Shown: in pieces, positions 8,071 through 15,107 of the stretch | Position numbering within the stretch: the first letter of the stretch is position 1 | How the letters are laid out: every line of letters begins with the position of its first letter | NCBI GenBank assembly: GCA_031267635.1 | Contig: JAIRYX010000270.1 | Span: forward strand, 1 to 24,736 | DNA length: 24,736 nucleotides | Source: Planctomycetaceae bacterium | GTDB lineage: Bacteria > Planctomycetota > Planctomycetia > Pirellulales > Thermoguttaceae | Direction of reading: 5' to 3' | Program-made: the position numbers and the translations under genes | The notes under the pieces: generated by a model | Database searches by the model: none | The model's input: the letters and a program-made list of their open reading frames with translations, nothing else | What the model was told of the DNA's origin: nothing

Positions 8071-8778
8071 ATGAGATCAGGATGGTTTAATACTGTCGTC
8101 GGGGCAGTGATTGGCGGTGTGGTTGGAGCGGTTGTCGCTTTTGTCTGTTTGAATACGTTTCATCCGGCAACAATAGCGTCGCTTCCCGAGGTCATCGATA
8201 AACTGAAAGTCAAAGAATTGACCGTTTCGGAACGTATGTTTCTCTGGAACGACGGAAAAGAAGATGCGGATTTGCGGATGGAAAACGGCGTGATCGTTGC
8301 CCGGAACCGCATTTTTGCTTCGGAAATTTGTGGAAACGCGTTGGTTGGCAAATGCGTTTTGACCACGCCTGATGATTTGGTGAAAACACGCCTGGAAAAT
8401 TGCACCGTTTTCACGGAAATGGCGTCCAGCGCCACCGAAGGCGGTTTGCTGACGATCCGCAGTCCCAACGGCGGTCACTTGCTTTCCGATGCCAAAGGCG
8501 TGAATACCGGCTACGCTTACACGGTTGCGTATAGTCCGCAAGATGCGCCGCGTTTCTTTGTTCGTGAAAATAATACGCAAGGTATCGCTATTGCTCAATT
8601 CCTTGCTCCGCCAGCTAATAAAGATGTTCAAGGCGGAATGGCTCCCTTGGCTCCCCCTGTCGATGCGAATGCAAGCTCTACGCCGACGAATGTAGCTCCT
8701 TCGGTTCCCTTAAATCCCCCAACCGATCCCAGCGGGAGCAACCAGACTGCTCGTGCCCCAGGGAATCCCGCTCGCTAA
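8071..8778 (+). CDS. Hypothetical membrane-anchored protein with Pro-rich tail
   Basis: A 235-residue protein. A Gly/Val-rich hydrophobic helix at about 8-28 should anchor it, with the rest outside the cytoplasm. Residues about 70-185 alternate short hydrophobic and polar strands ('NGVIVARNRIFASEICGNA', 'GGLLTIRSPNGGHLLSD') and look beta-rich, perhaps a small solenoid; I do not recognise a named family. From about 190 the chain is a Pro/Ala/Ser/Thr-rich tail typical of envelope-spanning or wall-linked linkers. The start is fixed by an excellent Shine-Dalgarno. A strong intrinsic terminator follows 22 bases after the stop. The good initiation signal suggests high expression. Confidence 0.8.
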   Translation: MRSGWFNTVVGAVIGGVVGAVVAFVCLNTFHPATIASLPEVIDKLKVKELTVSERMFLWNDGKEDADLRMENGVIVARNRIFASEICGNALVGKCVLTTPDDLVKTRLENCTVFTEMASSATEGGLLTIRSPNGGHLLSDAKGVNTGYAYTVAYSPQDAPRFFVRENNTQGIAIAQFLAPPANKDVQGGMAPLAPPVDANASSTPTNVAPSVPLNPPTDPSGSNQTARAPGNPAR

Positions 8779-8800
8779 AATCCTTAACCTGTTTTTTTCC

Positions 8801-8834
8801 AAACCACAAGGAGTTTTTCTCTTTGTGGTTTTTT
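8801..8834 (+). terminator. Strong Rho-independent terminator
   Basis: A 13-bp stem with one G-T pair (8801-8813 with 8819-8831), a TTTTT loop and a run of six T's at 8829-8834. This is the clearest intrinsic terminator in the window. It ends only 13 bases before the ATG of the next plus-strand gene, and an AAGGAG (8808-8813) is buried in its ascending arm. Confidence 0.9.
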
Positions 8835-8847
8835 CCTGTTGAAAACG

Positions 8848-9825
8848 ATGAAACATTTCCCAATTTCACAAATCTTTCTAGTTGTATTTTTTTTCTTCAG
8901 TCAATCTCTTGCGGCGGAAGAAACCGGGAATTTATTTGCGTTTTCAAATTCTTTTGACGCTCCGACGATTCGCGGTAATCTTAAAAATGACGACCGGAAC
9001 AACTGGCAGTATCGATTTTGGGCAGTTCCTTATGGAAACTGGGCGGAATTACAATCGGACGATGCGGCGTTGGGATTCCGTTCCGACACGTTTGGTTTTA
9101 TGGCGGGATTCGACCGGAAATGGAATCAACGTCTTTTGTTGAACTGGGGAGCGGGCGGAAGTTGGATTTCAGCAAACGGAACTCGCAATTCCGGCGACAA
9201 AGAAATAGACGCATTCAAAACAAAATGGGAAGCGGTTTGGAATGCGGGCGAATGGCGGTTCAAAATCGGAGGTGGTTACGGTCATAACAGCCAGAAAACA
9301 TCGCGGGACGATTTCTGGGGAGCGATTCGTGGAACAAATCACGCGAATCAATGGGGCGGTTTTAGCGAATTTCAGTTGAATATCGGTTCCGGTTTGTTTC
9401 AGATGGAGCCGTTTTTCGCAGTCGATTATTTCAATCTTTCGGAAAACAGTTTCACGGCACGCCAACTTGCCGGCGGTTTTTCTCAAACGTTTGAAAGAAA
9501 ATCAAACGACAGTTTTAGCACAACGCTCGGTGTGCGTTACCGATGGCGGCAGACCGGACAGCTTGTGATTTGGCGACCCGAACTTTCGGCAGCGTGGTCG
9601 CACGAGTTTGGTTCCAACGAAATTTTTCGGAGTTCGCGCCTTGACCCGTTTCCCACGCTCTATACATTTTCCGGCAATGAGCAGCCGCGTGATCATCTAA
9701 TTTTTTCCGTAGGAATCACGGGGAATCTCGGACAGTCGATGGATATTTTCGCAAGCTACAACGCCGACGTCATTAACGATTATAACGCTCATGCCGTTCT
9801 TTGCGGTACGACATGGTATTTTTGA
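8848..9825 (+). CDS. Autotransporter-type outer membrane beta-barrel protein
   Basis: A 325-residue secreted protein. The N-terminal 21 residues form a signal peptide (phenylalanine-rich core, cleavage near 'SLAAEE'). The rest alternates aromatic and polar residues in many short amphipathic strands with Gly/Asn/Asp turns, as in an autotransporter beta-domain, and the chain ends in 'TTWYF'. A terminal aromatic residue is the usual BAM recognition signal. The barrel makes up almost the whole protein, with no passenger domain. ATG 8848 is preferred; the frame also has a TTG at 8839. No Shine-Dalgarno is free upstream because the terminator hairpin ends 13 bases before the ATG. It could be leaderless, or reached by read-through of the terminator. 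Class good, function unknown. Confidence 0.8.
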   Translation: MKHFPISQIFLVVFFFFSQSLAAEETGNLFAFSNSFDAPTIRGNLKNDDRNNWQYRFWAVPYGNWAELQSDDAALGFRSDTFGFMAGFDRKWNQRLLLNWGAGGSWISANGTRNSGDKEIDAFKTKWEAVWNAGEWRFKIGGGYGHNSQKTSRDDFWGAIRGTNHANQWGGFSEFQLNIGSGLFQMEPFFAVDYFNLSENSFTARQLAGGFSQTFERKSNDSFSTTLGVRYRWRQTGQLVIWRPELSAAWSHEFGSNEIFRSSRLDPFPTLYTFSGNEQPRDHLIFSVGITGNLGQSMDIFASYNADVINDYNAHAVLCGTTWYF

Positions 9826-9954
9826 TGCGATTCGTTCCAACCGGACTCAAACTGAAAACAAAACGCCAACACCCTCCTTAAACTATTTACTGATAATGGT
9901 TTAGAAAATACTCTGGAAGTTTTTCGGAAATACCGCGAAGCTTGTGTTGAATTT

Positions 9955-10176
9955 AACGGAACTTTCGTTTTTGGCAACGGAGCTTCCGTCTTTGGCAACG
10001 GAGTTTTCGTTCTTAGGAACGGAGTTTTCGTTCTTAGGAACGGAGCTTCCGTTCTTGGGTACGGAGCTTCCGTTCTTGGGTACGGAGCTTCCGTTCTTGG
10101 GTACGGAGCTTTCGTTCTTGGGAACGGAGCTTCCGTTCTTGGGTACGGAGCTTCCGTTCTTGGGTACGGAGCTTTT
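9955..10176. repeat. 21-bp tandem repeat array, about 10.6 copies
   Basis: Ten full 21-bp units start at 9955 and every 21 bases to 10144, followed by a 12-base partial unit. The consensus begins (A/T)ACGGAGCTTCCGTTCTTGGG. Central copies (10039-10164) are nearly identical; the first four are diverged. Each unit contains ACGGA-GCT-TCCGT, a 5-bp stem with a 3-nt loop. There is no spacer between units, so this is not CRISPR. Confidence 0.95.
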
Positions 10177-10300
10177 GCTGGATAAAGGGACATTGGGGAC
10201 GGTGGATTTCCTAAAAATTGCGGTGAGTTTAACAAAAATTACGGTGTTTTTTTTCTTTTTTCCCAAGAATTTCACCCTGTTCCTGTTTTCCAAAAATTTT

Positions 10301-10360
10301 CCCTTGTCCCAGCAGTCCTTAAAGTTCCTTTTGTCCCTTGAAAGCACGCTGGGACAAGGG
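10301..10360. repeat. GTCCC nonamer tract with 13-bp inverted repeat
   Basis: Four units in exact 9-nt phase start at 10306, 10315, 10324 and 10333 (GTCCCAGCA, GTCCTTAAA, GTTCCTTTT, GTCCCTTGA). The sequence at 10301-10313 is the exact reverse complement of 10348-10360, enclosing a 34-nt loop. A transcript could form a 13-bp hairpin here. It lies about 310 bases upstream of the HlyD-like gene, in sense orientation. Confidence 0.75.
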
Positions 10361-10465
10361 GCAATTGGGACTTTAGCGATTTTCGGCGGGAAACGCCTGC
10401 GGCGGAAGTCGAGAAAGTTATTCTTGATCTTGGAGACTCCATAAATAACCATATCCCGGACGGAA

Positions 10466-10494
10466 TTGAGATTCCGCGTAACATGAGATATAAT
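10466..10494 (+). promoter_or_regulatory. Candidate sigma70-type promoter overlapping dispersed repeat copy 6
   Basis: TTGAGA (10466-10471) and a perfect TATAAT (10489-10494) are separated by 17 bases, the optimal spacing. The spacer contains GCGTAACATGAGA, the dispersed core. The next plus-strand gene starts at 10669, so the leader would be about 170 nt. Confidence 0.45.
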
Positions 10495-10668
10495 TGCAGT
10501 TATCCTGCCGAAGATTATGATTTTTGTGTAAACTTCATAAAATCCTCCATTGACGAAACTGATGTTGCCGTTTGGGGTTAAATTAGGCAGGAGACGGGAA
10601 GCGGAAAACGCTAAAATTCGATGATGTTTCCCGCCTAAACATGTTCATTTTACTTTGTAGGAAAACTC

Positions 10669-12543
10669 ATGACTGAAATATCCGATGTTAATTCTTCTCA
10701 CGGAGTTGCCCGTTTCTTTTTCCGAATCTTCATTGGATTGATTGTCCTTCTTATTTTGGCGGGCGGCGGATTGTTGCTTTATCAGAATTTTTTCAACAAT
10801 TCGACGGCGGCGGAAACCAGCGGCGTTATTTTTGACGTCGTGAAACGCGGAAATTTTCTTCACGAGGTCACGTCGCGCGGTAATGTCGAAAGCGCACAAA
10901 ATGAAGACATCCGTTGTCAGGTCGAGAGTCCGTCGGGAACGTTGGTAATTTGGATTATTCCCGAAGGAACTATTGTTAAACAAGGCGACGTGCTTTGTCA
11001 GTTGGATTCGTCCAATTTGTTGGATAAGGTTGCGCAACAAAAAATCACCGTTTCCAATAATTACGCGACGTTTCAGCAATCGCAAGCGGACTACGAAACA
11101 GCGAAACTCGCGCTGCAAGAATATCAGGAAGGCACGTTTATTCAGGAGAAAAAAAGTATTGAAAACCGTATTCTAAAAGCGCAAGAAGATTTGAGCCGCG
11201 CAACCGACGTGCGGGACTATACGGAAAAATTGCTCGCGCAAGGTTATCAAACAGAAATGCAATTAAAAGCGGATATCGCAAAAGAAACGCAAACTAAAAA
11301 CGATCTCGATATTGCCAAATTAGAATTGAAAGTATTGGAAGACTACACCAAAGCCAAAATGGAAATGCAATTGAAAGCCGCAATCTCGACGACAGAAACG
11401 AAAATGGAATCGGATAAGCAACAATGGAACATCGCGAAAGATAGATCGGAATACTATCAAACACAATTGGAAAATTGCACAATCAAAGCCACGAAAGAAG
11501 GTCAAGTGGTTTACGCCACGCCGACAAGCCCTTGGCGGCGCGACAATGAAATTATCAAGGAGGGCAATTCGGTTCGTGAACGGCAAGCAATTATCCGTCT
11601 TCCCGACCCGCGTCAAATGCAGGTGAGCGGTATGATCAACGAGGCGAGCGTTTCTCACGTCAAAGTTGGACAACTGGCAACGATTACGTTGGAAGCGATG
11701 CCGAATCGAGTTTTTCACGGAGAGGTAAAAATGGTCAACGACTACCCGGAGCCGGATAGTCCGATGGGTGCGATGGTACGCGAATACAAAACGATTGTTA
11801 CGATTGATGATTTGGGTACGTTGCCGTCGGAACAACGTTCCGCGATTCGCCCGGGACTTACAGCGCAGTTGAAAATTGACGTCACCCGCGCCAGCGACGA
11901 AGCAACGCCGTTACTTGTGCCGGTTCAGTCGTTGTTTGAACATCAGGGAACGTACTATTGTATCACTTGCGACAATGGCAAATGGGAAAAAATTCCGGTC
12001 GAAGTCGGCGACACGAACGATACCGAAGTCGTCATCAAGTCGGGAATTGAAGAAGGGCGGCAAATCGTTCAAGGCGCGAGAATTTACGCCAGTAAAGTGT
12101 TGAGCGATGAAGAAGTCAAGAACGCGAGAGATTTTGGAATCGGCGGCGCACGTTCCGGTCGCGGCGGCGAAGGCAGAACTCGCGGCGGTAACATTAACGG
12201 CGGCAATCGTCCCGAAGGCAGTCGTTCTGAAGGCAATGCACCGAACACCTTTCCTCCTCGCGGTGAAAGCGGCGGTAATAATGGCGGTGAAAACAGCGGT
12301 CAACCTCCCGCGATTCCGAATAATGCGGCAAACGAATTCGCGGAACAGCAAACGAATCCTCAACTCACCGATTTAGAAAAGCCGAGTTTTGAACCGCCTG
12401 ATTTTGAGAAACCGAACCGTGACGTCCCCAATGAAGCCGAACGTCCAACCGATCAACCGCCGCCAAGGTTTGATCGACCTGATCGCGGCGACAATCCGCC
12501 AAGACGCGGCACGGCGGAAAATTTTCCGCCGTCGGGATTGTAG
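10669..12543 (+). CDS. HlyD/MacA-type membrane fusion protein
   Basis: A 624-residue periplasmic adaptor of the RND/HlyD family, which links an inner-membrane transporter to an outer-membrane channel. It has a short cytoplasmic N-terminus, one TM at about 17-39, a lipoyl/barrel-sandwich half-motif around 80-115 ('VIWIIPEGTIVKQGDVLCQLDSS'), a long Gln/Lys/Glu-rich coiled coil at about 118-268, the second half-motif ('CTIKATKEGQVVY', about 272-284) and beta-barrel and membrane-proximal domains to about 485. The last ~135 residues are a low-complexity Gly/Arg/Asn then Pro/Glu/Arg tail, unusual for MacA/HlyD and absent in standard lengths (~350-420). No ABC permease/ATPase, RND pump or TolC-like gene follows; the next gene is on the other strand. 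ATG 10669 has a weak GGAAAA site. Confidence 0.92.
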   Translation: MTEISDVNSSHGVARFFFRIFIGLIVLLILAGGGLLLYQNFFNNSTAAETSGVIFDVVKRGNFLHEVTSRGNVESAQNEDIRCQVESPSGTLVIWIIPEGTIVKQGDVLCQLDSSNLLDKVAQQKITVSNNYATFQQSQADYETAKLALQEYQEGTFIQEKKSIENRILKAQEDLSRATDVRDYTEKLLAQGYQTEMQLKADIAKETQTKNDLDIAKLELKVLEDYTKAKMEMQLKAAISTTETKMESDKQQWNIAKDRSEYYQTQLENCTIKATKEGQVVYATPTSPWRRDNEIIKEGNSVRERQAIIRLPDPRQMQVSGMINEASVSHVKVGQLATITLEAMPNRVFHGEVKMVNDYPEPDSPMGAMVREYKTIVTIDDLGTLPSEQRSAIRPGLTAQLKIDVTRASDEATPLLVPVQSLFEHQGTYYCITCDNGKWEKIPVEVGDTNDTEVVIKSGIEEGRQIVQGARIYASKVLSDEEVKNARDFGIGGARSGRGGEGRTRGGNINGGNRPEGSRSEGNAPNTFPPRGESGGNNGGENSGQPPAIPNNAANEFAEQQTNPQLTDLEKPSFEPPDFEKPNRDVPNEAERPTDQPPPRFDRPDRGDNPPRRGTAENFPPSGL

Positions 12544-12663
12544 AAGAAAGAGATACATCATTTGATTTTTGAGTTGCTTTCCACAAAAAAATGATGTTGT
12601 TCTCATATTTTTTAACAGGATTAACAAAATTTTTTCTACTCGACATTATCCTGGCGCACGATT
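12544..12663. terminator. Convergent intergenic region with possible weak terminator
   Basis: The plus-strand fusion-protein gene and the minus-strand lipoprotein gene converge here. ACATCATTT (12555-12563) is the inverse of AAATGATGT (12589-12597), with a 25-nt loop and T-rich sequence after it. This might serve either strand but is weak. Confidence 0.3.
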
Positions 12664-13116
12664 TCAATCTTTCAATTCAATCAGAAGATTTTTATCTCCT
12701 GTTGCGGGAATTGTGAAGTTGAGAATCGGTTTGGCGGGATTCATGTATTTGGCTGGAATCAAACTTTTCGGTTTCGGCGGCGTTTTTCCTTGACGTGAGT
12801 ATTCCATGATTTCTTCGTCGCTGATTTGAAGCGGCTCTTCTTTCAAGATATACACGGAATATTCAACAGGAAACGCTCCGTCATTGTCGCTGATTGTCGT
12901 CAGCGTAAACTTTCCATCCGCGCCGGAAAGTGCGCCCGCGCCTTGTTTGTTGGATTCTTTCGGCATAAACACAATTGTTGCGACGTCCAAAGGCGAACCG
13001 TTGTAAGTAATCGTTCCTTCTGCCGGAACGAGTCCTACTTTACGCGGATCGCTTTTTTTGCAGCCGATCAGACACGCGAAAACAAGCACGAAAATAAGAT
13101 ATTGTTGATATTTCAC
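12664..13116 (-). CDS. Small lipoprotein, transthyretin/carboxypeptidase-regulatory-like
   Basis: A 150-residue predicted lipoprotein. The signal peptide ends in a lipobox 'CLIGC' with acylated Cys19. The body is a single beta-sandwich domain beginning 'PAEGTITYNGSPLDVATIVFMP' and continuing 'GADGKFTLTT', the pattern of carboxypeptidase-regulatory-like/transthyretin-like domains. Planctomycetes carry many such lipoproteins, commonly beside DUF1559 genes, as here: the DUF1559 gene is the next one upstream on the same strand, 228 bases away. GTG is the start; AAAGGAG at 13123-13129 (minus strand) is at good SD spacing. A GTCCC nonamer tract lies in its leader. The role is probably structural or surface binding, but this is inferred. 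Confidence 0.88.
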   Translation of the reverse strand: MKYQQYLIFVLVFACLIGCKKSDPRKVGLVPAEGTITYNGSPLDVATIVFMPKESNKQGAGALSGADGKFTLTTISDNDGAFPVEYSVYILKEEPLQISDEEIMEYSRQGKTPPKPKSLIPAKYMNPAKPILNFTIPATGDKNLLIELKD

Positions 13117-13174
13117 TTTAGACTCCTTTTTGTTAATAGGATTTTTGATTCAATGATAAAAAAACGACGGCAAT

Positions 13175-13210
13175 TAAAGGGACATGAGGGACACAAGGGA
13201 CTTTTGGGAC
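13175..13210 (-). repeat. GTCCC nonamer tract upstream of the lipoprotein gene
   Basis: Read on the minus strand: GTCCCAAAA, GTCCCTTGT, GTCCCTCAT, GTCCCTTTA, four perfect 9-nt steps. The tract ends about 60 bases before the GTG start of the lipoprotein gene and points towards it. Confidence 0.8.
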
Positions 13211-13267
13211 GTGATGAACGATCAACGCTGTCTTAAAAAATGAATTTTCAAGTGTAAAAAGTTACCA

Positions 13268-13303
13268 GTCCCCATTGTCCTTCATGGCCCATAAGTCCCT
13301 TAT
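13268..13303 (+). repeat. GTCCC nonamer tract, opposite orientation
   Basis: GTCCCCATT, GTCCTTCAT, GGCCCATAA, GTCCCTTAT at 13268, 13277, 13286 and 13295. It lies just past the DUF1559 stop (antisense to that gene) and is the exception to the sense-orientation trend. Confidence 0.75.
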
Positions 13304-13344
13304 CTCGCACTGTCGTTTAACTTTTATGATCTTCCAAATAAAAA

Positions 13345-14472
13345 TCACGGAAGCGCAACAGCTTCGCCGCTGTCGCGAGTGCCGAGCGCGCCCCATATTC
13401 CGTAAGGCGAAACACCGACTGTTACCGGCGCTGATGAAGTATTACCGCAATCGACTGAATCCGTAATAAAATGAACGCTTCCATCGCCGAAACCGCTGTT
13501 GACTCCGCCGGTGTGGTTGCCGGTTGCAGAAGCCAAATGAGCAGTGGGGTTTGCAACACCAGTGCGATAGCAGGAAGGAGAATTGGGCGGCAAGATCGTG
13601 CTAAACAGTGTCGTTCCAATATACGCCGTTCCATACATCCTCCCCGCTAACATGCGGCGAATGTTACCGGATGAAGTTACATATTGTTTTCCGCTGGTAT
13701 AGGTTGTGATACAAAGACTGGGATTAGTTTCTATGCCGGTTGCATTGAGACGAGTGTCTCCGTGAATCACGCCGTCTGCTACATTTCCTTCCGAGTTGTT
13801 TACGGCGTTTCCGATAACGGTTTCAGAAGTCATCACCGTATTGGACGAACCATCCGCAAGTCCGTCATACCCAAAACACCGGTACGTTGCGCCGAATGCC
13901 CCGCGATAAAACGTGTTGGTGTTATCAAAATCGTTGGCATCTCCTGTCCAAGTTGCGGTTGGATAATCTCCGTTACAAAAAACGACGTTGTTTCTTGCCG
14001 GCTCATTTGTGTTTGGAGCGGCTTTAGCGGAGTCAGACGGGCAAAGAATCGTGTTGATTTTTCCGCCGAAACCTTGATCCCAATTACTCTGATTGGTTGC
14101 ATTGGAAGTCGGACGGTATTGTGCACTCTGTCCAGAGACATTAAGTAGAGCTACACAACATTCGTAACGCTGCGTTTGCTCCATGTAAGGCAAAAGAAAC
14201 ACAAACGTTGACGTGTGTGCAGCTGGGAATCGGTTAGCACTGGATTCGCCCGGGTAAGCAAGTGCGCAACCGGGCGGAAACACATTTTTTGCGTCGTGAT
14301 GGTTGGCAAGAGCAAGCAAAACTTGCTTCATGTGGTTGCTACACTGCATTCTTCTTGCCGCTTCGCGTGCAGCTTGAACGGCAGGCAATAGAAGCGCAAT
14401 CAATATTCCGATGATTGCAATCACGACAAGCAATTCGACCAGCGTAAAGCCGCGAGATAAACGTACTTTCAT
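13345..14472 (-). CDS. DUF1559 prepilin-like protein
   Basis: A 375-residue planctomycete DUF1559 protein. The N-terminus is a type IV prepilin/pseudopilin signal: short basic leader MKVRLSR, cleavage before F9 in G8-F9-T-L-V-E13 with the conserved Glu five residues after the cut, then a hydrophobic helix to about residue 32. 'QAAREAARRMQCSNHMKQ' (about 33-50) and the C-terminal 'GFGDGSVHFITDSVD' are signatures of the DUF1559 (SBP_bac_10) family. Such proteins are often numerous in planctomycete genomes and are thought to form extracellular or pseudopilus-like structures; the function is unproven. ATG has AAGGAG about 7 bases upstream. It is the first gene of a likely unit with the lipoprotein at 12664 and has a remarkable hairpin-rich leader (14505-14775). 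Confidence 0.95.
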   Translation of the reverse strand: MKVRLSRGFTLVELLVVIAIIGILIALLLPAVQAAREAARRMQCSNHMKQVLLALANHHDAKNVFPPGCALAYPGESSANRFPAAHTSTFVFLLPYMEQTQRYECCVALLNVSGQSAQYRPTSNATNQSNWDQGFGGKINTILCPSDSAKAAPNTNEPARNNVVFCNGDYPTATWTGDANDFDNTNTFYRGAFGATYRCFGYDGLADGSSNTVMTSETVIGNAVNNSEGNVADGVIHGDTRLNATGIETNPSLCITTYTSGKQYVTSSGNIRRMLAGRMYGTAYIGTTLFSTILPPNSPSCYRTGVANPTAHLASATGNHTGGVNSGFGDGSVHFITDSVDCGNTSSAPVTVGVSPYGIWGALGTRDSGEAVALP

Positions 14473-14504
14473 TTTTTTCTCCTTAAAAAGAGAGTTTAAA
14501 TTTA

Positions 14505-14775
14505 CAGATTACAAACAAATAATCTGTTTCGCTAAACAGTGGGAAAACCCTAAGCCGAGAAACGGCAACAGAATATCGCTATAAGACAGGAGCGACACGT
14601 TATTATGGAAAGGTTTATTCCCACCGACCAAAGTGGTGCATCACACGTTCAAAATGTAATGCAGAATTACACCCATGAAGTTATACGCGACGCTCCCTTA
14701 GCGGGAACCACGTAACTCTATAACTTCTCGGTAATTTTCTACACGGAAAATCCGTTGGTCTGTAAAAAACTACAG
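14505..14775 (-). ncRNA. Candidate structured leader RNA of the DUF1559 gene
   Basis: About 270 bases with at least seven stems: CAGATTA 14505-14511 / 14520-14526 (alternatively CTGTTT 14524-14529 / 14534-14539), GCCG 14554-14557 / 14563-14566, CCAC 14621-14624 / 14633-14636, TGTAAT 14655-14660 / 14666-14671, GAAGTTATA 14677-14685 / 14719-14727 enclosing CGCT/AGCG, ATTTTC 14734-14739 / 14746-14751, and CTGTA 14760-14764 / 14771-14775. It directly precedes the DUF1559 ribosome binding site on the minus strand, so a cis-regulatory leader is the simplest reading. I matched it to no known riboswitch, 6S, SRP, RNase P or tmRNA core. Strand and function are inferred. Confidence 0.45.
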
Positions 14776-15010
14776 TTCGCCGAAGCGACCATAATATTGT
14801 TGACGTACTCGATATTTTTTAACACCCGAATAAAAATTCGGGCAATTTATTTTTCAATGCGGAAAAATGGTCTCCAAATATGAAATTTTTAAAATATAGA
14901 AAAACACGATATTGGTTATATTAATTAATAATTTAGCCGTTGTCAATTGCAAATAAAGAAAAATAGCAAAAAAATAAAAAATTTTATATTTGTACTTCGC
15001 AAGATCAATA

Positions 15011-15037
15011 AACAGCTCATGCGTAACATGAGCTGTT
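15011..15037 (-). terminator. Hairpin with dispersed core in its loop; likely DUF1080 terminator
   Basis: AACAGCTCAT (15011-15020) pairs perfectly with ATGAGCTGTT (15028-15037) around a 7-nt loop. The loop plus right arm contain the dispersed core (copy 7, 15020-15032). It lies 70 bases past the DUF1080 stop on the minus strand. The T-run after the stem is weak on both strands. Confidence 0.55.
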
Positions 15038-15107
15038 CGTTTTGTTAATCCTGTCGAAAAAAATCTTTGAGCAATAAAGTCAGATTGATGAAAATTTTAT
15101 TGCTCTA

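Larger units (their letters stand above)
9826..10668. other. Repeat-dense intergenic spacer
   Basis: No supported gene in 843 bases. The spacer contains a 21-bp tandem array (9955-10176), a GTCCC nonamer tract with a 13-bp inverted repeat (10301-10360), a copy of the dispersed core overlapping a promoter-like sequence (10466-10494), and an unassigned stretch before the HlyD-like gene. Open frames across the array are a by-product of its period being divisible by three. Confidence 0.7.
13117..13344. other. Spacer with two opposed nonamer tracts
   Basis: The 228 bases between the DUF1559 gene and its partner lipoprotein gene carry one nonamer tract on the minus strand (13175-13210) and one on the plus strand (13268-13303). 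Between them, at 13238-13256, is the inverse of the CACTTGAAAATTCA motif that starts the leader repeat seen before prfB. Confidence 0.6.
14473..15107. other. Long spacer upstream of the DUF1559 gene
   Basis: No coding potential in 635 bases. The part nearest the DUF1559 gene (14505-14775) is dense in short inverted repeats. 14860-15000 is very AT-rich and probably holds the minus-strand promoter. A hairpin containing the dispersed core lies at 15011-15037, past the end of the DUF1080 gene. Confidence 0.7.

Noticed and set aside
8077..8631. Antisense frame of 184 codons opposite the Pro-rich-tail protein
   Set aside because: Shadow of a gene with a very strong ribosome binding site; composition is implausible for a real protein.
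9955..10176. CRISPR array
   Set aside because: Units are directly contiguous with no unique spacers, and no cas genes are present.
9789..10452. Open frames on both strands across the 21-bp array, encoding heptapeptide repeats
   Set aside because: A 21-base period without stops keeps several frames open at once. None has a good ribosome binding site or non-repeat domain, and they overlap each other.
14505..14775. Known riboswitch, group I/II intron, tmRNA, RNase P or SRP RNA
   Set aside because: None of the conserved cores I know could be read on either strand. It is kept only as an unassigned structured leader.
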